The translations under genes were made by a program, and so were the position numbers. DNA of 64,000 bases from Fasciola hepatica (Eukaryota > Platyhelminthes > Trematoda > Plagiorchiida > Fasciolidae): positions 6,146,001 through 6,210,000 of the forward strand of contig CANUEZ040000151.1 in the NCBI GenBank assembly GCA_948099385.1, given 5' to 3'. Of the stretch, positions 11,601 through 23,634 are shown one piece after another; the stretch's first letter is position 1, and each line of letters opens with the position of its first letter. The notes under the pieces were generated by a model, which searched no databases, was not told the DNA's origin, and was given only the letters and a program-made list of their open reading frames with translations.

Positions 11601-14600
11601 ATTAGGAGTCATGGAAAACGAGATTATTCACCATCCTGTGTTTTCCGAATGTTCTGTGTGGGATATTTCCGACAACTCGGTGAAACGTTTCTTTTTTGCA
11701 CAATCAGATTTTCAAATCAGTATTCTCCCAACTTCACCCAACGGCAATAGAATCACGAATTGTTTACAATGGTAAATTGCTCTATTATTACACACACTGG
11801 ATTTTTCTGGGTCATTCGTAGACGAACCTGATGATATTTACCATAGAAGAATAATATTAGGTCAGAATCGATCTGAAGAACAGACGTTGGAATGACAGAA
11901 GCATTATGTTATTGGTTTTATTGGTTCAACTCCAAACACAACAACCTCCTGGTGGTTCGAGCGATGCAGTTAGTTTTGTGCATTCAAGTGATTTTTGTTA
12001 TGGTTCAGAATCACACAGAATGTTACCCATTGCCGTTGATACTAAGAGGGTACTTGAACCAAGATTCAGCCTTCCTCCATTTCAGTCGCGGTGAAGAAGA
12101 CCGCCAAAGGCACGGATATCAATTTTTGGATATTCACATTTGTGAGCCATTACTCTGACGCCTTTCTCGTGGATTGGCTAGGATAACTATATATTCATTT
12201 CTTTGACAGCACTCTGTTTTAACAACTTGAAATTCAATCCAGACACACTCACCTCGTTACTGTTCTTCGAGATGTGGTGTTCATTTTCCAAATAGATTCC
12301 TTTCATCAATTCCTTCTTGCGCATCTGAATACATTTCATTAGAAGATTGTGCTAAAGATTATCAAATATCAAACTCTTATCCTTGAATTCGAACCAGAAT
12401 TCTCATTGGAAGCTCAGGTTAATAGGAATCAGACTGACATCGGGTCTGCTGCATCTGACGTACCCTATATATTGGCAAACGTTTCCTAACTGGTCGGCAT
12501 CACAAATAAAAGTCCTTCAACGAATCACATCAGAACTTACGAGTCAGCCGAGATAAGCGTGGCACTATACAAATACGCCGGATTTCTGACTGCATATTTG
12601 CATTCACCTTGCGAACCTTTTATGGAGATCATTATCAGTCGTGGAAGAGGTAAATTGTTCATGAATAAATTCATCGAATAATATCAACATCCAAATCACC
12701 ATGGGGATATCGTGGCAGCGCTGTGTGGGAAGCGATAGCAGTGCCTGTCCACAGGATGCTCATTGAGATTCTAACCCGACATCCAGAGTGATCGTGATTG
12801 GGACACATTTCAGATGTCTTTGGAAACAATCGAATAGTTCATGATGTTTTCTCGGACGAAGAAATCCGATACTCCAATGAAAGTCAACCTTCCATTCCAT
12901 GCAATCTAGTATAGAAAAATGAAATAACAGATCAACAATGTTTTCGGCCTTGTGTTCCTTGGGGTCACTGCTTCCTCTCACTCATCCATTTACAAACAGA
13001 ATTCACACAGATATATAATAATGGGTTATCCATTCTGGTCACGTGAGATTTCATGTCATATGTTGTTCAGGATGTGACCACAATTTTCTTGTCATATGAT
13101 GCATCGTGTTTCGGATGATGTGTGCCTTTGTTTGTTCTGATGATATTGTTGAATTGTATATGACTTCAGGATGTTTTACGGTTATATGTCGTGCACGATG
13201 ATTCAGTTATTTGACAGGGATAGGACAAATTGTTGTTGTTGTTGGGTGTAGGTCAGAGAAAATAATTTTCATTTTATCAAAAACAGTCACACAGTCATAT
13301 TGTCGTTGAGGTGAAAGTGACCTTGAAACCGAAAGGTATTTGGAAAATCCAAGAAAATGTTCACCATACATTTGAGCTTCCACTAAATCAACCGATCTAT
13401 TGGTAACTCGTAAATAAATTAGTCATTTTACTGAAACCTTGGAACTCTTACCAAGTGAACTATAACTGTGGTACTTGGAAACTGAGTAATATGTCAGTTG
13501 GGGAGGAGGTTGGAAGGAAGCACGAACCGGTAGCTATTATGGAAACTGAAATGGCAATAAAGGCGAGTAAAATGATGTTTAATTTTACTTTCTACAACCT
13601 AATCAGCGAACGAAGGATTCGGGGAGAACATATTGGAGGTAATCCGAGAAAATGATTGTTTCTGAATGTCATTATATCAGTTAGCATCATGTACGAAATA
13701 GCCCCCTTTTCTTCTGATTTGAACTTGACCTTATCTGTCTCTCAGTGAAATTCATAACTGTGGCTGCAGAATTAAAGTATACTTAGTCTGAAAGTAGCAG
13801 TGTTGTTGTTATTTGTATGTTGTAAGATATGAAGTGTTCCAATATAGACGGATTTAAGTAAGAACCTCCTGAGCACGCTCTCTTCCACGTAACTGCTGAC
13901 CCTTCTTGTTTGAACTGATGTTTCACACAGTGTTTTCCTTTCCTGGATTTTCCTACAGTCAGTCTACTGGCTAGATCTAACGGTGCAGCAGATATTTAAC
14001 ATCGTGCGTATAGCTCTTCCACTGCAGTCATGTAAGAGTATGTGAAGAGCTAATTTGGTGAAGACTATCTTTAAATTGGGGTGAATATCTGTGGAGCAGT
14101 CTCGTGAAATTCCAACGGATCAGAGGTCGTTCATGATAACAGTCGACTGTTTTACCGTTAGCCTAGTGCTCAAGTGTTCAACTGCCGACTTCTCAGCTAA
14201 TGTTTGTTTCCAAGCTGGGGCTCGGCTGATGTTTACATTGACAAGGATATTAGAATTGGACGGTACTAACATGCATTTTACTGTTGGGCTGAGCGTTCAT
14301 ACCCCATGTTCATATGTGGTGCACATAAATGAGCTCCCCTCACACTCAAATTGATAATTGGGTGTTGTCAATTCAGGCCGAATCATTTCATTTTAAAATT
14401 AAATACTTCAGTCCCTAAGTCTATTTGAAAAGCATTACTAACAGTTATCCAGATCTTCGCTTATAAGATGCACATGACAAAATATGGCCTAGATTTTATG
14501 ACTAATTGTCAAGCAAAATGCTTATCTAGGCACCTGTCCCTACACAATGCTTTGTAATGGTACGAACTTCCAATGTGTGTAGAAGAGATTTGCTATGCAT

Positions 14601-15557
14601 TGCTTTGGTGCCTGGACTCGAGCTGTTGCCTTTGGAAAAGTTACCAAACTCCTTGCATTTGATATCAAACAGAGTTGCCTCAAATTTTTCGACTACCTTT
14701 CTATGTAGTTATATCTAAGAATTGAAATGGGTCTCAGGTGTTTAATAGACGATCGTCCAATATGAAAACCGGTCCATTCAAATCAAACAAGCACTTTGTT
14801 CAGCTGCAATAATAGCTTCCGCAGCCCCGTTTGTCGTGTAAGAAGAAGCACAGCTGAAAAACCTTTACGACAGGGTAAATGAAGGGACGAATTTTCGCCA
14901 CAGTACACTCCAAACGTGAGTTGCTTACTGTGCGTTTTCAGTATCTCACCTCACTGATTCTTTTGGATATTTGATATCAGAATCATAGGACAACAGACTG
15001 TTCAAAAGTAAATGCAAATGGTTATTTCTGGATACCTGTGACATCCAAAAACCTAATAATGAAATGTGAAATCTGATAGGTAGTGTTTTGCTTTCCACTT
15101 AATTTTGGTACACTGAAAAATGAATGATATTGGATGGCTTCAGCCTCATATTGCTAAGTTCATGAGGAAAAATGTCATGTGGAAGTTGTGTTTTGCAAGT
15201 ACTTGAGATATGAAGACGGAAGGCGTGTTCACTTAATTCCTTCTTCACAACAAACTGTCGGTGGAAACTTTCAACATGGATTTCCAGGCTCGTGCTTGCA
15301 TTCTCGTTCATTAAGAAGAAACAAAAAAAACAATTAGCTTCCAAAAGTATAATAATGGTTTTGAATTTGTAAACACTGAATTCAAAGCACTACTGCACGA
15401 ATCTGTTGATTCGTTTTGATAATACTCAGCTACAAAGTTTACCGAAACTCTTTGGACAGTGATTATCTTGGTAACCAGCCACCACCCAAAATAACAACGC
15501 CGATAATTCTGGGATGAGCAGAGTTTCACATTTGCTTTCTGGGCCCACTTGATGGTA
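8612..15557. other. Long stretch with no gene recognised
   Basis: About 7 kb in which I find no retroelement protein motif, tRNA, rRNA or convincing exon. Frames are short and overlap on both strands. Minor items are a 14-base inverted repeat at 8810-8920, a CTGCTGGTG/CACCAGCAG pair near 9205-9255, and a short TTG run near 13233. Old, unrecognisable repeats or introns are the likely content. Confidence 0.4.
8810..8920. repeat. Small inverted repeat, 14-base arms
   Basis: AATATTATGGAATT at 8810-8823 is exactly reverse-complementary to AATTCCATAATATT at 8907-8920, with an 83-base loop. It could be the remains of a small foldback or MITE-like element, or chance in AT-rich sequence. No target duplication was identified. 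Confidence 0.4.
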
Positions 15558-15560
15558 TTA

Positions 15561-15917
15561 AAACCTTGAAATGAAAATTGTCTTTCTACAGTTTATCAAC
15601 CACATCGTTACATCTGGTTCCATGTAGTCGTCATCAAGCCTAATCGAGTCACCTGCATTTTCACATCGGAATAATGATTCAAGAGATTCCTTTCTATCAT
15701 AGCCGAATTCGCAATCCTTTGTATCTTCTTTGTCATGATCATTGACATTTAAATTGATCTGGGTGTTTGTGATCTTGCTCCTCTTCGTCGTATTTATTTG
15801 GTGCGTAGTCAACAAGCTGCCCCTTTGATGAAATGCGCTCCATTGTGGGCTCAGTTTGTAATATAGTTTGGTCCAATTCCCCCTCCCCCCCCGGCCCTTC
15901 GTAGTGCTTCTAATCAC
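15561..15917 (-). CDS. Acidic open frame, possible exon, product unknown
   Basis: This is a 119-codon minus-strand frame opening with GTG rather than ATG. The first half is basic and glycine/arginine-rich because it crosses a G-run. The second half is strongly acidic and low in hydrophobics, with stretches such as NDHDKEDTKDCEFGY and GDSIRLDDDYMEP. Within it, AAATGCAG followed by GTGACTCG is a good splice-donor match, so a real exon could end near 15650. No family is recognised, and no partner exon was found. It may be an exon of an unseen gene or a chance frame. Confidence 0.25.
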
Positions 15918-17414
15918 CCGATCTACACCAGTTTTAGCTTTTTATTAACCAATTCAATACCGCAATAGGCCTATCGTGCTGTAACTTCACGTGAATTTGC
16001 ACAGAAACCAACTTCCATTGTTAAAGCTAATCAAGAGTAGCATGTGATCACCCATCTTCTCTCCTCTCCACCAACTGTGCAATGGTACAGACATAACCTG
16101 TGACGGCAAATACGCCACGAATGAATCAGTCCACACAACTAGTTGCTTCTGCAAACAACCAGAATCGGTCACGTGTTTTCGTCCATTCATCAAATATGGC
16201 ACTGATTTGTCCTGAAACATGACCGAATCATGTACTTTGTAAAACGTTCGAATAAAAGTGAATTAGTCGTTCTCACAGTATTAGAATCGTGCGAATATGA
16301 CAAGAGGAATGACCGAATGTTGGAGTACTCAAGTCTTGCTTTGTGTAAACAAAAAAACACAAAGTATATGCTGATGAAATAATACGAACAGCATAGAAGA
16401 AGACGTATCACAAATGATTTAAGTATTCTATGAAATAAAACGCACTAGAACCGTTATCCGAAAGCAGATATATATGAAAATATTTACACAGGAATGTAAG
16501 GAAGGATATCGGGTTGCCACAAGATATCCGAATTACCTTAATGTTTTCTTACTGGTGTACATGAAAAATGCATAATCACATGATGAATTACTTTTTGGAG
16601 ACACTCGGAATCTTATTCTTTTCAGACAGAGAAACAAACGTTCACCGTTGACCTCACCTGGAAAAGAAATCAAAACTGAGTGAACAAACTATTCACGACA
16701 TCTATACCATGGTCAATAGTTGACACCTCGGTGCAATCCAGAACGTTCTATTGGGTGTTCGTCATATAATTGATGCTTGAGGCCACGTGGGGATAATCAG
16801 TGTTCCACTAACCTTGGTTGCTGAACCACAGTGGATTGGACCAAACTGCATTCTTTCAATGAAGTAACCATGTTCACAGGTATTCCCACTGCCTTTTAGG
16901 TAAGACATACAGAAGTGATTGACCGTATTGTGGTACTGTAGTTCTCCAACGTTTCATCCCTAGCAGAGGTGATCTGCGCAATGATGATGTCACCTTATTA
17001 GTTGATGAACTAATGCCATCTAAATGCCAGGCACAGTGATCACTGGCGCATACAAAATTACACCATAATAAGTATGCTGGAGATTCCCTCCATGTGATAA
17101 GTCAAATATTGCCAATACATGGCGAGAATGATTTTGAAAAGAAAACCCGAAAATTTGCAGAAGCTTGGCGGTGTTGTCTGCGACCTATGTTTCGTTTGGT
17201 TTCTTGGGATAAGATAATTAGAGTGACACATCCGAACACGATTCTTGGGAAGATTTATTGAACTTATCGTTTCCATTGTGTAACCTTTGCGAAAGGTGGT
17301 GTAATGGAAAAGAGAATCGGCTCTTTCTGCTTCTATGACAGATGAATATTAATTGCTTTCCAAGACTGGAACTTTAAATCGGGTTGCCCATGAAAAATCA
17401 TAGGACATCAAATG
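15918..17414. other. Stretch with nothing recognised
   Basis: A poly-C run sits just before it (about 15885-15893, CCCTCCCCCCCCGG). No motif, RNA gene or repeat is recognised. From about 17280 to 17414 the sequence keeps a faint, diverged match to 27086-27200 in inverted orientation, so the large inverted duplication once extended further outward. Confidence 0.35.
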
Positions 17415-20400
17415 ATTAGTATGAAGTTTAAGGCACTGCCTCATTTATGCCAAAACGTCGAGCATTATCAACGCGAATGCATCTGAATGTTTCTTTCGGG
17501 TAACCTTGTACGGCAAACGCCCTTTGGTAACCGATTTTTAGGACATTGATGAAAAGTACTGATGAACATAGATTGTGTAGAATTACATGAATGCACAACA
17601 GTCCGATAAGCCATCTGGTATCAGCTTCATTGAGACACTCGTGGTATTCCACACCTTTCATATTGATGCAGAAAGAAAGAAAGCGCGCAAGTATTACGAC
17701 CGGAGTTTCGAGTGCATTGCCTCAAGATGTTCTCAGATGTAGTGTTTTTACGAGGTTGTGTGTACCCTTGCATCTAGCAAGAAAATTACCAACCAAAATC
17801 ATCATGAAACCTCATTCCCACTAGAAATAGTTATCTTCTTACAAATGGAATATGACTTGATTGATGCATAATGTGTGACAACGATGCACGCATTATAACC
17901 TCTGCGAATAGAACAATCGATTGTACGCATAATTACCACGTTGAATGTGAATAATCTTTAGGTGTAATTGTATTGTCTTGTCGGTTCGTGTAGAAGGTTA
18001 GTCTAGCAAAACTGAAAAGCACGGTTGCTTTCAAACCAGGAACAGGATAAGCTTGAAAGAATAGTTCAATCCTTAAGAATTTGAAGAGTCAGTTGGACAT
18101 GGAGCAGCATTCATAGGTGTGGTGTTTGCCCATGTATGATGAAGAATGGGGTGTTGTTAGGACAGTTTAGTATCTTCCCAAGTAATTTTCAACTTCCCAT
18201 TTTTTTCAATAATATATCGTGTCTCTTATGGACTAACATTTTTTGGTCTACTAATGCATCCTTGGGTTGGCTAAACTTTACCGCACAGACTTCTCCCGAA
18301 ATCTGTTCACTAAACACCAGACCAAGAGACCCTGATGATCCTTTATTCCATGATATATGAACTGCAATAAAGTATGGTAAACCCAGTTTGAGAAATACAT
18401 TCAAATTCGCGTATTGTTCATCACATTCAATATAGTTGGGCCATCAACGTCCAACAGTTAGTGGGAAAGCCGTCTCGTGGTTGTACCATTCTTCTACAAC
18501 AACCCCAGTACGAATATGAATGGGAGATTATTCCAGGTGTTGGTTCAAGAGAATTAGGCACCTATTGCTCACCGGCTTTCTGAGTCTGGCTCACCAAGGA
18601 TAAAATAGACATTTACAACACTGCTTTCGAGAGCATCATATCAAAGAAATGAAAGCATTTATCAAGAAGAAAAATGAATCCAAATGGGCACAAGCCAATG
18701 AATCACAAAGAAGTGCTTCGAATAAAATTCCGCAACTTGTTTGCCTACAATGAATTCTATTTATTTTCTGTAGAGTGTGCGTATCACTGTGAAGGAAGAC
18801 AATCCAGTATACCTCCACAATTATTTCCACAAACACATACTGATACAAACATTCAATAACACTTCAATACTCATTGCCAGTATATGTCCAACATTCTCTC
18901 AGACATTAATCATTCCCCAAACAACAAACTTTTCGAGGAATTATTTAAGACTCATACATGCTCAAAGCACAAATTTCTATATACTCGCGAATTAGGGTAT
19001 TATGGTGCTGGTTCATCATATCTCCATCATCTGTTTGGATGAAAATTGCCACTTATTATACACATTTTCTTAATTCAATATTGCTATACTTATGGATACG
19101 GGGTATAAACGATAAGAATTCACCTGTTTGGATTATTGCTACTACGAATGACCTGACGATATGAGTTCAATGATTTGTGCGTATTGTTTGCAAAGAAGAT
19201 ATGTTATGGTGTTGCGTGAATAATTCTACGGAAAACCTAAACGTTACTCAGATTTCCACATTGCTTGTAAATTGATCTTTTCTTATCAGTAGCATTTACA
19301 AACCATCCCATCCGTAACCCAATGGTTTCATTTACATTTATTCAAATGAGACAAACATACTGACCGTAGTGACAATTTGATCATTATCACCAATACTTGT
19401 GTTCGTTGTTTACAGCCTGTGGTGGTCAGGTAAACTGATATGGGTTAGTTAACACCGTGATTTGAGGCAACTTATAAACACGTGGATAATTAGATCGACT
19501 GTCGTTATTCATCAACGGAATTCTGCGCAAATGTCACTTTGATCGACACTGTTTTTCCTTATTCAAAATCAATCGTACCTTAGCAAATCTGATGGGTGAG
19601 CAAGAAGAACAAAAATTTCTATGTACGGTGCAACATCAAAAATTATGTAACCGTGGAAACGACAATTCAGCTTGTTTTGTGTACTTCATTTTCACTCATA
19701 GGCAAAGAAATGCTCCGAAAAGATGACAAAAAATATACACGTGCAATTAAAACTGATTTTTTATTTTTCCGTTCTACAACTATTGGCATTATTTCCCATT
19801 TTCAAAGGCATTTATCACAAAGCAGCTCTGGAGCGAATTTTCAGAAGAGGTCATTTTGTCAATAAAAGTCGAATGTTGACAACTCACAGGTCACTTATTA
19901 CTTGAAAAAATAAATATGATTTAGTCATTGTGTGGGTGGATAAAATTTGCCCGACTGCAAACAGTATTCAGTCGCACAACCTCGTATTGCATGAAAACTC
20001 CCGAAATTGGGTGTAACAATATAAGCTGCCTTTTTAACTAACCTCCAGACTTAGCTTATTTGCATATGGCTCGAGCCAATCAAAACACTTCCGTACGGTG
20101 CCTTCAAGAATACTAGCTGAATACAGATGCAAAATATGTGGCACTTGAAATTGAAAATATATTTAACGCTTTCGTCAACGTATACAGAATTCCGGGAAGA
20201 AAAGAGCTGTTTGTGGTGCCAACTTGATCAGTCCCAAGTGGTGCAGCTAATCCAGTGGTATTTCTTCCTTTGTCTTCTGATGGGATTGACCATATATCTG
20301 TCTCATGTCTTACTTGATTTCCCCATTTTGGTCACATGACTATGACGGATTCTTGCACTGCGCCACATTGTTTGCGAAATCTGGTTCATTGGTTCCATGA

Positions 20401-20873
20401 TTCATCCTTATCTTGAAGAATGACAATGTACACAACATTGTTGGAGAATGTAACTATGCCTCAAAGTATTCGCTCTCGCCTTTTAGTTTATATGATATTT
20501 AACTCACTCTGACCCGTGGTGACCCTCAGTTGTATTGTATCCTGACACATCATCCAGAATTCCTTTCCCTCAGATTGAGTGCACATCTTAGCACCAGTAG
20601 TCACAGAATATTACGTCTCTGTCTGAAAATATACTCCAATCTCTCAAATGTTTGGACCATATATTCTCTCAACATTTTCTGCAATCCACAAACAACAACA
20701 ATAGATTGTGAGTGTTATGTCCGAAATTCAGTAGTCAGAAGTAAGGCACGCTTGTACAGATGAAGGTGTATTCAGTACCAGCGAATGACAAGCACAAGTA
20801 CAGGCAAACAAGTGCAGGCACAAACACGTATGCGAGTGCGTGAGTCAATGATGCATGCAGTCGAAAGCGTGAA
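17415..20873 (+). repeat. Inverted duplication C, left arm (about 3.46 kb)
   Basis: This arm is repeated in reverse orientation at 23635-27085. Conceptual translations at 20127-20339, 20530-20763 and 18958-19164 are identical between arms. Those at 18777-18995 differ at one residue. Those near the outer end (17591-17824) differ at about 9 of 77 residues. Divergence therefore increases outwards. The inner boundary lies at the ATGCATGCAGTCG segment, after which the two sides become unrelated. The arms contain no recognised element protein, and most frames within them are probably not genes. Confidence 0.92.
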
Positions 20874-22371
20874 GGAAATGTATATTGATATAAATCTGTT
20901 TTTTCAAAATTTTTCTTTTTGCATATCTTTAGTAGTAAGATCAGGTAGAATATGAGGTCATTTGGAATGCAAAATATATTGTTCTATCTCTCGAAATCAG
21001 CGGCTTGTTGGCGTTCTTGAGAATGTATTCGATATTTGGAACTAAAGAAGTATCCCGTGCCTATCGCATTCGAACTAAGAGCCAAGTGTATACTCAGAGT
21101 TGACCTGAACGTGAATGGAAAAGTGAAAGCATCGAGAGCGCTCATTGCACCCATTTGCATAATTAGAGCACGAGTCAATGATTTCTTTCTATACTACCCC
21201 TTCGTATACAATACACGATTTTTTTTTCTGGTTACACAAAAAAATTTTGTTTTTACTGCCTGATTTACAATCACCAGACAGTCCTTTTGAGAATGATGCT
21301 TCATTATGATTGCAGTGGGAAGAGCATATCCCGTAGCAGTAATTACCCAGTGCACAGCGACTATTGATCTGCTACTTGTTGTAAAGACCTACATAGAATG
21401 ATGATTTCGTTTTTATAGGGCACTGAACTAGGAAGTAATCTGACCCAAAAGAATAAGTCGAAGTGCAAATGGTAATCATCAAGTATGATTGAATGGTTTT
21501 TCACAGTACTTAGTGCACATAGTATTCATCAGTCCCGTGGACTATTTCTAAATATTAGTTCAACTTCTACTCAATAAGATAATATAGTGGGATATGTAGC
21601 ACGTCATATGTCTACCCTGGATATGGATTTAGAGATGAAAACATTTTGATAATACAATTTCACCATATTGTGGATTGTGATTGCTTTCAATCACTTGCGA
21701 CTATTTCAACTGACAGAGATAGTAACTCATTGTTAGTATGTGTTATAATTATACTTTATTTCTATTTTATTGTCTTGAGGACACCAGCAAGTGAAGAAAT
21801 TCACTTTTCAGCCAGTAGGAGGGAGTCTATAATTTTTCATTTTAAATGAGGCATACAAACTAAATACTGCAGAAGAAAATCTGGTCCAGTCGTCGGGGTT
21901 CATATGAAGTTCCCCTGAATTTCATTTTGTAAAACATAGCCTATGGTACATATGACATCGTAGAGTTTCGAAAGACATTTATAGGGGCAGTGGATGAGTC
22001 TGAATGCGGAGCCCTTAGTGGAATGTAAAGGATGTGCAGATCATTCATGTTACAAGGGATGGGTGGATCCACGATAATCTTCGTGGCGAATATTCTACAG
22101 TCTGTAGTGTGCAAATCGCCAACTGCGGAAATAAAACAGTCTATAGAAATCGACTGAAGATGGCGAAGCCAAGGCGGAGTGTGATAAAATCTTAGGTAAA
22201 CAGACCAGGAAAGATTGAGGGAGAGCAGTTGAGTAAGGTGGAAATTATACGCTGGTCTACAAAAAAAATGAATAACATATTATTGCGCAGTGAACTGTTG
22301 TATTTCACGAACTAGAAACGATAATGGACTCAATTTCTCAACATTATTTTCGATAATTAAGGACCATTATA

Positions 22372-22690
22372 AGTTCCAGTTCAAAGCAACACCGAGGTGT
22401 TTTACCTGGTTTACACGTGTTGTATGAGTGAATTCAGTGATGACAATGTCTTTGGTAGAATGTGATTGCAATGTGCAAACAGTGCACTCTTGATATTTGG
22501 TATTGTTTGAAAAAGACCAGACTGAACAGATAAGTTTTCGACAACTGGAAGATAGGTCGAGCCGTAGTGAAATCATCGGCATACTTGAATGGACGAGTGG
22601 AGTGGGTTGCAGTTCAGTCGCCAGTATAATTGGAGGCCACATGAGGAGCGGGATCAGCATCCTGAATAACACTATCAATGCTTGAGAGTT
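22372..22690 (-). mobile_element. CR1-like LINE reverse transcriptase fragment with YADD
   Basis: On the minus strand the codons at 22583-22572 spell Y-A-D-D in the frame FKYADDFTTARPIFQLSK, the catalytic motif of reverse transcriptases. About 40 codons upstream in the same frame, SVIQDADPAPHVASNY stands where a LINE has the loop after the P-Q-G-S block. Downstream, in another frame, RVNQVKHLGVALNWNL resembles the V-K-x-L-G-V-x-x-x-x-x-L block of CR1-like enzymes. The frameshift and missing flanks make it dead. It resembles the fragment at 57265-57880. Confidence 0.5.
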
Positions 22691-23119
22691 GAATGGGAAC
22701 TTGGCACATTGTTTTCATTCGGTGGACTATTTTACCGGCAAGTAAAGAATTGAATGGGGAACTGAAAGATTTCAGCTTTTATGAAGCCCACTATCACACG
22801 CTGATGTGTGTCCGACAAAGGCACACCTAACTGATTTACACGAATCATTGATAGATTTAGCAGTGAAATGGACTGTGCACTCTAGTCCATCATCGATGGG
22901 AAGTCTGAGGTTTTCATGCGCATTTGTATTTGTGAGTGGGACTTCTGCTAGTGTTTTTGGGACTCTGATGTAAAGCACGGTCAGCGAGTTTCAATGTCCT
23001 TGAAGGAAGTGCATTTAGGAAGAAGCTCTTGGCTCCCGTTTTACTTGACCGTTGAGGTATGGGAGTGACGGTGACAAGATACGAGCAGTTGGAAATGGAG
23101 AACGACTGAAAAGAATGAA

Positions 23120-23277
23120 TGATAACAGAAGTTGTTAGTTCTCATAGACGTCCAGGCCCGCGCTCTAGTTCTGCCGCATTTGGGCCGTCCCATCTGCAAT
23201 AATCTGTTTAACTCGGTGGACTTGAGGAGCTCAAAGGCTTCCTTGCTGTGAACATTCTCCATTTCCAAATTGATAAC
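23120..23277 (-). CDS. Exon-like frame in the spacer, product unknown
   Basis: Minus strand: a good splice acceptor, TTTTCAAACAG, is followed by an open frame reading VINLEMENVHSKEAFELLKS and then LNRLLQMGRPKCGRTRARAW. The charged, helical composition looks coding. It opens directly at the acceptor with no stop before about 23041. No family is recognised and no clear donor is visible, so the right-hand limit is a guess. It could be an exon captured by the spacer or a chance frame. Confidence 0.25.
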
Positions 23278-23634
23278 CTGTTTGAAAATTGATTATGTTT
23301 TTTGAGTTACAAACTAACCGAGAATTCAGATAGTTTACATGCATGTCGTTTGAGGTGAGACTTTTGTGCTGACCACAGAGTAGGCTGAAAACTTACCGTT
23401 GTGTTCGACGTTAATAGTCATATGCTTTGATAGGCATTCTAGCACGCACACAAACAGACACAAAACGACTGCATAGGCTTGACCGAAATATCATGCATTC
23501 ATGGATGTTCACCTGTATTAAAATGGACGCGTACAAATTGGGAGTTGCTGTGTTCCGTCCCGGACAGCACTGACCAATCAGATCGTATTACGTGTTGCAC
23601 GAGCTTGCACGGCTTAATCCGATTGTACAGTTGT

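Larger units (their letters stand above)
20874..23634. other. Unique spacer between the arms of inverted duplication C
   Basis: This 2.76-kb segment separates the two arms. It holds a LINE reverse transcriptase fragment (22372-22690, minus) and an exon-like frame (23120-23277, minus). The rest shows no motif. A frame at 21646-21849 is hydrophobic but unrecognised. The spacer's composition is similar to the arms. Confidence 0.6.
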
